Assembly (NCBI GenBank): GCA_965112735.1
Contig: OZ218950.1
Location: 744,001 to 808,000, forward strand
Reading direction: 5' to 3'
Origin: Phaeosaccion multiseriatum
Taxonomy: Eukaryota > Ochrophyta, other classes
DNA: 64,000 nt
In this document: piece after piece, positions 45,927-55,110 of the stretch
Position numbering within the stretch: position 1 is the first letter of the stretch
How the letters are laid out: every line of letters starts with the position of its first letter
Translations under genes and position numbers: made by a program
Notes under the pieces: generated by a model
What the model saw: the letters and a program-made list of their open reading frames with translations, nothing else
Database searches by the model: none
What the model was told of the DNA's origin: nothing

Positions 45927-48900
45927 AACACACACACACACACACACACACAACACACTCACGTGAGGTTCTCATACTGCCTTTTGGCCATACAAACTAA
46001 GGCTTGCATGCCCTGCTGCCGACTCAGCTGCGAGTGAGTGGGGTTGAGCAGCTCCAGCAGCCTCTCCAGCAACTGCGGGGAGGACTTCATCTCCACAAGC
46101 TGCGTCGCCAGTTGCAGAGCATTGCCGCCTGCCTCCACCACTCGCTCGGGGAGCAGAAGTTGGTGGTACGGCTGCTTGACGAGCGTCAACAGGCTGTCGA
46201 TGGCGTCCTTGATGACTTCCTCGCCTGCGTGTACTTTCAGCCGGCCATTTTCTCCTCCTCCTCCTCCTCCCCCTCCTCCTGCTGCTGCTGCTGCTCCTCC
46301 TCCTATTTCTCCTCCTCCTCCTCCTTCTCCTCCTCGTGCCCCTTCTTGTCCTTCCGCTTCTCCTCCTGACGACACAATCTCCAGTCCGAGGCTGTCGCCG
46401 TCTTCTGCCGATGTGGCTCCCGCTGCTCGCTCAGCCCTCACTGCGGCTGCTGCCCTAGCCTGCGCTTCCTCTTCCAAGGCCGTGCTGCTGATGGCCCCGA
46501 TACAGCCCCACAGGGCAACCGTGGCAACTCGGAGGAGAAAGGGAACATACGTGAGATAGCTAGGTAGTCTCGCCACCGTCGCTACTCCTCTATCCACCCC
46601 CTCCTCCTCATCATCATCATCATCCTCTCGTGAGGAGGATGAAGAAAACGCGTCACCCCGTCCCATGCGTTCAAAGCAGCGGTTGAGGAGATCAGTGAGA
46701 GCGGCGACGGCAGAGAGGAGTCCGTGGTGAGGCACCAGACGGACGGTACCGGAGCAGGCGATGTGTGCAAGGCACAGACACGCCACTCCGGTCTTTTGCT
46801 GATGCTGCTCGGGAGGGGGGGAGGGAGTGAGTGAGGGAGGGAGGGAGGGAGGGAGGGAGGGAGGGAGGGAGGGAGGGAGGGAGGGAGGGAGGGAGGGAGG
46901 GAGGGAGGGAGGGAGGGAGGGAGGGAGGGAGGGAGGGAGGGAGGGAGGGAGGGAGGGAGGGAGGGAGGGAGGGAGGGAGGGAGGGAGGGAGGGAGGGAGG
47001 GAGGGAGGGAGGGAGGGAGGGAGGGAGGGAGGGAGGGAGGGAGGGAGGGGCGGAGCCTTAGGGACGATAAGCAACTTCCACAAGCCAGAGACTACACCAG
47101 AGTTAATCACTCACTCACTCACTCACTCACTCACTCACTCACTCACTCACTCACTCACTCACTCACTTACTCACTCACCCCACCACGCTCACGCACTCCC
47201 TCCCTCCCTCCCTCCCTCCTTCCCTCCCTCCCTCCCTCCCTACGTCCCTCCCTCCCTCCCTCCCTCCCTCCCTCACCTCGCGATCTTGCTGCTGAGCAGG
47301 TCGACTCCGCTGCTTCGAATGGGCGGAAGTGTGATGATGATGATGGCCGTAAGAATGGGCTGTTGAATGACGAGGCATATGGGCAGTGCGAGTGATGATG
47401 TCTACAAGCATTCCCCACTCAGGCCGACTGGCGACGGCGATGCGACTGCGCTCACTGTAACGGAGACAGTGCTCCAGACAACGGCCGAGGAAGGGGGGCG
47501 TTGGCACCTGATGGGATTGAGGGAGGGGTGGGGAGGGGAGGGGTGGGGAGGGGAGGGGTGGAGTGGGGTGGAGTAGTGAGGTGAGGGAGAGCCGGGTGGG
47601 GGGAGGGGGGGAGGGGGGGAGGGGAGAGGGATGGGCGTTTATAGGAGAACAAGGAGGAGGGAAGGGGGGAGAGGGGGGAGGGGAGAGGGGAGAGGGGAGA
47701 GGGGAGAGGGGAGAGGGGAGAGGGGAGAGGGGAGAGGGGAGAGGGGAGAGGGGAGAGGGGAGAGAGGAGAGAGGAGAGGGGAGAGAGGAGAGGGGAGAGA
47801 GGAGAGGGGAGAGAGGAGAGGGGAGAGAGGAGAGGGGAGAGAGGAGAGAGGAGAGGGGTGCAGAGGCATATGTGCTGTGATGTGCTGCAGTGACCACCCA
47901 CACAAAGAGGCAAAGGGAGGCGTTGGGCGGAGGGGAGGGAGAGGGAGAGGCGGCTCGGCTCTTCGCGTAAAGGGGTGTGCAAAACGATCATCCTGCGTCC
48001 CTATTTTTTCTTCCTTCCTCTCCTTCTTCTTCTTCTTCTTCTCCTCCTCCTCTTCCTCCTCCTCTTCCTTCTCCTCCTTCTCCTTCTTCTTCTCCTCCTT
48101 CTCCTCCTCCTCCTCCTCCTCCGCATTTCCACGTCCAATCCCCCACGCACACGTACACGCACCCACCACGCACCCACTCCAAACCCAGTCACCTCACCCA
48201 CACTTACGTGATGCAGTTGGTTCAATCCCAAGCTCAACCCGCCGCCGTCGCCAGCCACTCCTCCCCCCTCCTCGGGCCGGCACAGCAGCCATACAAGCGT
48301 CTTGGTCACCAACATGGTGTCAGGACCTGCCATTTGTGTGAGTCCCGCCCCCATGGATCTGGATTGGGAGGCCATGGTATACCCAAGTCTACTCACCAGA
48401 CCGCCCAAGTTGAAGGCCAGGTCGGCGTGGGACTGGACTTTCAGCGAGCCCTCGTGCGGTAGACCCAATGCCCTCGCCAGGGCAGAGGCAGCAGCCACTA
48501 CACTGCCCCCACCGCCACTACCACCATCGTCACCACCATTAGTACTGGAGCCGATGTTTCCTTGACATAGGAGGGTGTGGTGTAAGTCACTGAACTCGCT
48601 GAGGCACCAGAGAGCGTGTGAGGCCCACACGGCGGCCTCGATGCTCACTCTCGCTTGAATGAGGGCCTCCTCCGCCTCTTGGTGGTTGATCTGATCCACA
48701 AGCTTCTTGGATGGTGCCCCTCCTCCGGCAGCTGTACCACCAACTGCTGCTCCTGCCCCTCCCCCTGTTGTTGTTGCTGCTGCTGCTGCTGCTGCGGGGG
48801 TTGTTGCTGCCGTAGCTGTTGCTCCAGGCGTGGAAGCCGTAGCAGAAGCAGTAGCAGTTGGTGATACAGCAGCAGCTGTAGCCGTTGGTGCTACAGCAGC

Positions 48901-49844
48901 AATACCACCCAAGGCCTCTTCCTCCTCCTCCTTCCGCGCCGCAATCTCGGCCTCCACTGGACCTACCGCCCTCTGCAACACCCTCACCAACGCGTGCACA
49001 AGCGGATGGCAGTCAATGACGGCCCAAAGATTGCCCGGATTGTGCACAAACTCCACCACTTCCTGCGCTGCCGTCGCTGCCCCTGCCGCCTGAGCCGCCC
49101 TCCGTGTCGCCAGTGCCGTAAACACAGCGGCACTGGCTCGGGCTCTCGCTGCCCGACTCATGCCCGCCTCCTCTGCCTCCCTCTCTGCCTCTACCGCCTC
49201 TATCTCCGCCTCCTCCGCCTCTCTCAGCGCTGCTTCGTGCTCGGCTTGCTCGGAAGCGTGCCCCCCCCGGGTCATGGCGAAGATTTGCTTTTCCCGCCAA
49301 TCCGTTACGGCAGTTAAACGGCGCATGTGCGACTCTCTAGAGAGGTGCTGAAGCAAGCTTCTCCACTGCGCCTCGCTCGCTATATAGCCCTCCTCCTCAT
49401 CCTCCTCCTCCTCATCCTCATCGTTACCACCATGCCCTCCTCCTCCTTGCTCTCCCCCTTCTCCCCCTTCTCCTCCTCCTCTCCCTACTCCTTTCCCTCC
49501 TTGTCCTTCTCCCCGCTGTGCTTTCCCAACGGCCTTCTTTTCCCCTCCTTTCTTCACCATACTCTTCTTGCCACCACCACCCCCACCCCCGCCACCGTCG
49601 CCACCACTACCACCAGCAGCACCACCACCTCCTCGAGCTGCGGTGCCAGTAGACGCAATGGATGAGGCTGCGCTGTTGTTGCTAACCGTAGGACCAACTT
49701 GTCCAGCAGAGGCAACGGATCCAGTCGCACTTTTCATACTACCGGTCGCCATCGCAGCAGCCGCAGCAGTTGGTGATACAGCAACAATTGCGCTCGCCGA
49801 GTCTGCTGGCTGAGTAGGTTGGACCCCCTCCATCCCTTGAGCAG

Positions 49845-49884
<40 letters not shown>

Positions 49885-52800
49885 GATGGCCCTGTTGGTG
49901 GTCCACCTCCACTGGTCGTCGCCAGTAATGGTAAAGAGTTTGCCCATCAGGCAGGCCGGAGTCACAATTTGCGCCTCCCCCTCCCTCGTTTGCTGCCTTC
50001 TATCCTCCTCCCAGTGAAACAGCTCCGATAGACGCGCGGTTACACTCTGCCATGAGCGCAGCGGTTTCACGAGAGTCATTGCGTCTCCTCCTCCTCCTCC
50101 TCCTCCTCCTCCTCCTCCTCCTCCTCCTCCTCCTCCTCCTCCTCCTCCTCCTCCTCCTCCTCCTCCTCCTGCCCCTCCTAGGCGGCCCCTCCTGGCTCCT
50201 GGTGGTAGTCGTGGTGGTAATACGGTATCTGGTGTGTCGTCGTCAGTAGTGAGCAGCAACCCCAGGTCGTCCCAGACACCCTCCATGTCTCTAAAGTAGA
50301 CCACAAAGGTAGTCGGGGCGGCTCGGCCTCCCTCAGGGACCCGCTTGAATCTCACCCCCCCTCCCAGCACCACACCTTCGGAGCTGAGAGACGGCCTGTT
50401 CCTACTTGAAGATGAAAGTGCACCTTCATCGTCATCGTCACCGCTCCTACCGCCGCCGTTGTTGTTCTTCTTTCTGCTACCTGGTCGGCCCTGACCACCA
50501 CCTTCACGCTGACGGTTACAACCACGGTTACAACCGTGTGTATCCGCTGGGGTATGGAGGGACGACTGGTTGGCTTTGGCTCCTCGTTGCTGCGCTCCTT
50601 GCTCCTCTTTGAGCTTCCGCGCCTCCTCAGCCTCTCTCCGCTTCCTCTCCTCTGCTACCATGTGGCGTTGATACTCCGTCTCTTCTTGAAGCACAGTCAT
50701 TAATCCTGTGGGAGGGAGGGAGGGAGGGAGGGAGGGGGGGAGGGAGGGAGGGAGGAAGGGAGGGAGGGAGGGAGGGAGGGAGGGAGGGAGGGAGGGAGGG
50801 AGGGAGGGAGGGAGGGAGGGAGGGAGGGAGGGAGGGAGGGAGGGAGGGAGGGAGGGAGGGAGGGAGGGAGGGAGGGAGGGAGGGAGGGAGGGAGGGAGGG
50901 AGGGAGGGAGCAAGGGAGGGGATGGAGGGAGGGAGGGAGGGAGAAAGGTGGTGATGAACGGGTGATGGGAGGGGATCGGGAGGGGAGAAGGGGATAAGAA
51001 TCCGAAACTCAAACCTGTACACCTCCCCATATGCCTCCAACGCACACACCTGCCCTGAGCTCGTTCTGCGTGAGGCCCGAGCTCCTGTCCTTATCCAGCA
51101 CTTGGAAGAGGTCCCGAATGGCCATCATGTTTCGCGCCATGTGGTCCTCCAACACCTGCATCATCGCCGCTGTCGTCGACCGTTGTTGGTGATACAGCAC
51201 AGGGGCGATGATGATGATGATGATGATGATGACGATGATGGTGATGAGGAGGAGGAGGAGGAGGAGGAGGAGGAGGAGGAGGAGGAGGAGGAGGAGGAGG
51301 AGGAGGAGGAGGAGGAGGAGGAGGAGGAAGAGGAGGAGGAGGAGGAGGAGGAGGAGGAGGAGGAGGAGGAGGAGGAGGAGGAGGAGGAGGAGGAGGAGGA
51401 GGAGGAGGAGGAGGAGGAGGAGGAGGAGGAGGAGGAGGAGGAGGAGGAGGAGGAGGAGGAGGAGGAGGAGGAGGAGGAGGAGGAGGAGGAGGAGGAGGAG
51501 GAGGAGGAGGAGGAGGAGGAGGAGGAGGAGGAGGAGGAGGAGGAGGAGGAGGAGGAGGAGGAGGAGGAGGAGGAGGAGGAGGAGGAGGAGGAGGAGGAGG
51601 AGGAGGAGGAGGAGGAGGAGGAGGAGGAGGAGGGCGTACGATGAGCCGAGCGGATGGCAGTGGAAGGCACAAACGCAGTGAGCGAACCAAAGCAGGCAGG
51701 AACACATCGACTGCTGGCTGGAGTACAGGCATTATTAGCGTGAAGTAAATTGAGTAACTGGCATCGTCATTGTCATTCATGGTTGCCCTTCGCATGGAGC
51801 CACTCCATCCCGTCCCGCCCCGGACGCCACCCTCCCTTCCCTGTCTTGACTCGCACCATCCCCCCCACCACCCCCCCCCCCCTTCCCTTGGAACGCACCG
51901 AGGCAGACGGTGTCTACCCACTTCTTCTTGGTGTAGAGCTGCATGTTGCAGGCCATAGCCACCTGTCAAATTCAAGTTCAAGTTGCAGTTGTTGGAGTGG
52001 ATTAGAGGGGAAAGACCACTTAAGGGCGAGATCGAGATCGATACCCAATGTTTGATCTACTGTGGGTATCGAACTCACTTCTTTGAGGTCAAGGCTTTTG
52101 CTGCCGTCGCTGTCCATGTAGTCAAACAGCTCCCGCACCTCCCGACCCGTCATGTGCACGCCCTTGTACCCGTTCTCCTTCTCCAGCCGATCCTGCACCA
52201 TCTGTGAATGGGAGGGGGGAGGAGGCCAGGGGTGAGTGATGAGGACAGCCGCACTCACTCCGACCCACTCCAGGCAATTTACTGCGTGCTGCGAAATCAC
52301 CAACTGCTACAACAGCTGCTGTAGCTGCTGCTCCTGCTGCTGCTGCAACTGCTGCTGCTTCTACTACTGCTGTATCACCAACTGCTCACCTTCATGCCCG
52401 CCGCCATCTCTTGAGCGGTAATGAGCCCGTCCGGCTCGCCCCCCCCCGAGAGCATGGCATCGTCCATCATCCCGAACCATTCCTCGAGAGACGCACCCGA
52501 CGCCTCGATCACCTGCCAAAGGGAGGAGGGGCGGAGGGAGGGAGGGAGGGAGGGAGGGAGGGAGGGAGGGAGGGAGGGAGGGAGGGAGGGAGGGAGGGAG
52601 GGAGGGAGGGAGGGAGGGAGGGAGGGAGGAACAAGGCCAGTGGTAGGAGGGGATGCAGCTGTCAGGGCCGTCGGGGCAGTCAGGTGAGAGGGAGGGCCAA
52701 TGCACCGCCCCATGCATGCCATCAATCTGAGGAAGATGAGTGGCCAGAAGTTTGCTCCTTCGATCCCATCAACCTCGAGAGGGCCCAAACGCATCAGCAG

Positions 52801-53863
52801 AGGTTGACAACACATGACTGTAATTGAATCTTTCCTTCACCCCCCACCTACACCAGTCCCTTCATCCACTACCATCCCTCCGTCCTCCACTGCCCATCCC
52901 TCGCTCCTCACTTTGAATCTGTCCTTTCATTTATCCACTGCCATCCCTCATTCCCCACGTATATCATCAACTGCCATCCCTCCCCCCCCTCTCACCTTTA
53001 GCAGCCCCTCCATACAGTGTTTGCCGCTGACCTCCTTTCGGATCCTGTGCCGCTGCCGCCGCATCCTTCGAAAGGCGCCCTCCAGCTCTGCTGAGGACAC
53101 TACCCCGTCGTTCGCCTGATCGCCGTCGCCTAGTGCAGAGCATTGTTTAGGTTAGGGGGGAAGAGGAGCGCTTTGTTTACATTACGAGAGGGACTTGCTA
53201 AAGGGCGTAGGTGGATTACGAGTCAAAAATGTACATAGAACCCCTCTCAAATGAATTGAAGGCACACTTTGTGCGCTAATGGCAGAGGCCCTATCTTCAA
53301 TGGGGGGGGGGCTTAAAAGCTGCTGCTGGGTTCGCCATGATTGAGCTAGCCCCCCCACCTCTCAGCGGTGACAGCCCCCCCCCCCCCATTTCCTCCTCCT
53401 GTTGCGTACCGGGGCTGGCGAAGTTGAGCTGCACGCCGTCCAAGAAGCCAATGAGCACGTCCACGTCCTTTGAAGTGAAGCTTCGCAAAACAGAGGGGGT
53501 CTCTGAGAGCGCCTTCTCTTCTTCGAACAGACGATACCTTTGTCCTTGGGGGGAGTTCTTCACCCTGCCGCTGCCGCTTGCCAGGTACTGTTGATACCCA
53601 AAGTCCTTGTTCGAGAGGTCAGGCTGCTCATCGCCCTTCCCTCGGCCCATGATGCCCTCTTTGTGGATGTGCTTGCCCCTGGTCTTCATTCTGGTGAATT
53701 TGCTTGGACTCTGATGGTGATGAGTTAAAGATAGAGTTCCCGAGCCCTCGGGCGTCCCGGGAAGCCCCCTCATCCCACCCAATGCCCGCTCCCCTTTTTT
53801 CTTTTTTCCTTGTTTGCCTCCGCCGCCGGATGAAACCATAAAGTTCCAGTTTGGATTATTCAT
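34252..53863 (-). CDS. Giant EF-hand / helical-repeat protein
   Basis: About 25 exons, about 3,550 residues, reading MNNPNW from 53863 (or MVSSGGG from 53839) to DGQPEE and stop at 34252. The N-terminus has EF-hand loops: [12 protein letters not shown], a degenerate [12 protein letters not shown], the canonical [12 protein letters not shown], and a variant [13 protein letters not shown] long Glu/Ala/Arg helical segment and armadillo-like helices follow ([36 protein letters not shown]), broken by low-complexity Gly, Ala, Gln and Ser runs. The C-terminus carries [15 protein letters not shown], another EF-hand-like helix. There is no signal peptide or membrane segment. Calcium-dependent scaffold function is inferred. 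I do not recognise a named orthologue. The last seven exons lie in the tandem array, so this is the parental copy of the fragments in units A to D. Confidence 0.75.
38039..38390. repeat. (CACT)n and (CCCA)n tract in intron
   Basis: Tetranucleotide runs starting directly after the donor gtgagt of the 38396 junction on the minus strand; read on that strand they are (GAGT)n and (GGGT)n, that is, repeats of the donor motif itself. Confidence 0.9.
39753..40372. repeat. (GAGT)n, ~620 bp, nearly perfect
   Basis: About 150 tetranucleotide units with one gaat variant near 40,342. It lies in the longest intron of the giant gene (between 40996 and 39539). Confidence 0.95.
42117..42222. repeat. (CCT)n(CCG)n tract in inferred short intron
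   Basis: About 27 CCT then 8 CCG triplets. A good donor (gtaagg at 42242) precedes it on the minus strand and possible AG acceptors follow at 42,064-42,100. The reading frame changes across it, which supports an intron. Confidence 0.8.
43515..43740. repeat. (GT)n with GC/CA interruptions in intron
   Basis: Mixed GTGTGC and GTGT repeats between the exons at 43477 and 43757. Confidence 0.95.
45656..45957. repeat. (CA)n / (CACACG)n in intron
   Basis: About 300 bp of CA repeats abutting the donor of the 46804-45963 exon. Confidence 0.95.
46826..47047. repeat. (GGGA)n, ~220 bp, next to a 3' splice site
   Basis: On the minus strand this is (TCCC)n forming an extended pyrimidine tract upstream of the acceptor at 46805. 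A (CTCA)n tract (47108-47177) and a (CTCC)n tract (47190-47275, next to the donor at 47277) follow. Confidence 0.95.
47660..47860. repeat. (GGGGAGA)n-type tract in intron
   Basis: Irregular 7- to 14-base purine repeats in the intron between the exons at 48208 and 47507. A polypyrimidine CTT/CCT tract (48,006-48,122) lies beyond them. Confidence 0.9.
50088..50170. repeat. (CCT)n coding a glycine run
   Basis: About 27 triplets inside the largest exon of the giant gene; on the coding strand it encodes a Gly run. Confidence 0.9.
50709..50943. repeat. (GGGA)n, ~235 bp, next to a 3' splice site
   Basis: Minus-strand (TCCC)n ending directly at cccacag/G, the acceptor of the 50705 exon. Confidence 0.95.
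51207..51633. repeat. (GAT)n then (GGA)n, ~425 bp
   Basis: About nine GAT-type triplets then about 128 GGA triplets with a single GAA variant near 51,328, in the intron between the exons at 51899 and 51169. Confidence 0.95.
52530..52628. repeat. (GGGA)n near a 3' splice site
   Basis: Purine tract on the plus strand, pyrimidine on the gene strand, just upstream of the acceptor at 52513. Confidence 0.95.
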
Positions 53864-54582
53864 TATTCCCGTTCTATTTCGATTTCTCTTTCTCTTTTCT
53901 CTTTTCTCTTTTCTCTTTTCCTTTCTTTTTTTCATTTCCTCTTCTTTTCACGACACCCAGCGCACGACTGTAGGTCCCCCCCCCCCCGTGAGTAGTGGTT
54001 GTTGTCTCTCGCTGGCCCTACGAGGAGTGCAGGCCTACAGGTGTGCTGCTACCCACTGACTGGCTTGACCACGCACGCGCTCACGGTCACTGGGAGGCTG
54101 CCTAGAGGCGGACTAGAGGCCGCCTAGGACTGAAAAGTGAGCGGCCTAGAGCGGTCGGAGGCCGCCGGCCTAGGCCTAGATCGGCCCAAGGCCGAGCGGC
54201 CTAGTGGCCTAGAGCAAAACCGCTAGGCGTGCATGGGGCTGAGAGTGACTGAAGAGTTTTTAGTCGCAGCTAGAGCAGCTAGCGAGAGAAAAAAAAGGGT
54301 CGTACGTTTGATTCGATAGCGGATAGCGGATAGCGCGTCAGGGGTCGATCGAGTACGTGGTACCGGAGTTTTCCTCTTGTCGGATTCTCCACCCACCCAT
54401 AGCATCCTCAGGCATATGAGTCAGACACATACCCACACCACAGACCATATGTGTAATCACATACTGTACCCGCACCACAGACAATATTTATTTTATTTCT
54501 AAGTACTTGAGAAAAAAAAATCTTGTCGCACTCACATACCCATCCGTTCCCTCCGAACACGGGCACGCAAACACACTCACAC

Positions 54583-54620
<38 letters not shown>

Positions 54621-54632
54621 ACACACACACAC

Positions 54633-54673
<41 letters not shown>

Positions 54674-55110
54674 CAAATTCGAATTTCAATTTCAGGGAAA
54701 TGAGAGGCTTGAGCCTTCAAAAAATTTGGGACCGAGTGAAGCAGAGTTGACGACGCGATTTGGCAGACTGCTCTGCGGGGCTCCACGCCACGGTCGTAGC
54801 GTGCGCTCATCAGTGAAGACGCAGGCGTGCAGACTGAGTGCAAGGCAGTGGTGGAATGGGAAGATAGCGTACGTATTCCGGAGCCCCTGGCTCACTTCAG
54901 GCCCCTGAAGGGAACGGAACGAACAACTGGCACAGCGCCACAGCAGCGCAGGAGGGAGGCGGGGAAGGGGGGGGCAGCCGAAGTTGGCGTGGGCAACAGC
55001 AGGAGGAGAAGCTACAGCAGCAGCAGCCGGCAGCGGCAGCAGCGGCGGCAGAAGTTTTGTGCGTGGCCACGTAGTAGGGGTCCGGCGGAGGCGCCGAGAG
55101 CCACTCTGTG
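53864..55110. promoter_or_regulatory. Divergent intergenic region between giant gene and beta-helix gene
   Basis: 1.25 kb. From left to right: a C/T tract of tctctttt repeats (53,880-53,955), unique sequence, a cluster of about eight gcctag words with ggcc neighbours (54,090-54,215), an A/T-richer stretch (54,480-54,525), (AC)n at 54583-54668 and a TTCGAATTTCAATTTCAG word at 54,678. It must contain both promoters; no TATA box is convincing. Confidence 0.55.
54090..54215. repeat. Palindromic GCCTAG(GC) cluster
   Basis: The hexamer gcctag occurs about eight times in ~125 bp, some copies forming ggcctaggcc palindromes, with irregular spacing of 8-20 bases. Confidence 0.75.

Larger units (their letters stand above)
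43117..53863 (-). other. Exon map of giant gene, 5' half
   Basis: Exons read from splice sites, with phases checked to agree: 53863-53410, 53129-52996, 52512-52390 (degenerate EF-hand), 52201-52079 (canonical EF-hand), 51962-51899, 51169-51050 (EF-hand), 50705-48208 (largest), 47507-47277, 46804-45963, 45454-45362, 45222-44939, 44695-43953, 43803-43757 and 43477-43117. All donors are GT and all acceptors AG on the minus strand. A further short exon near 47,050-47,100 ([11 protein letters not shown]) is possible but lacks a clear donor. Introns hold the microsatellites listed separately. Confidence 0.7.

Noticed and set aside
46827-47366. Long ORFs of EGGREGG or PPSLPPS type in (GGGA)n tracts
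   Set aside because: Open in several frames and both strands purely because of the tetranucleotide repeat; splice sites place them in introns.
51102-51670. Poly-Glu, poly-Arg, poly-Ser and poly-Leu ORFs in (GGA)n
   Set aside because: Same repeat read in every frame; located in an intron of the giant gene.
52680-52815. Extra exon in the EF-hand region ([14 protein letters not shown] reading)
   Set aside because: The exons at 53129-52996 and 52512-52390 join in frame without it, and no convincing donor/acceptor pair was seen.
53297-53410. Continuation of the first exon of the giant gene past 53410
   Set aside because: A good donor (gtacgc) at 53409 restores an EF-hand loop across the junction to 53129; the extension is low complexity.
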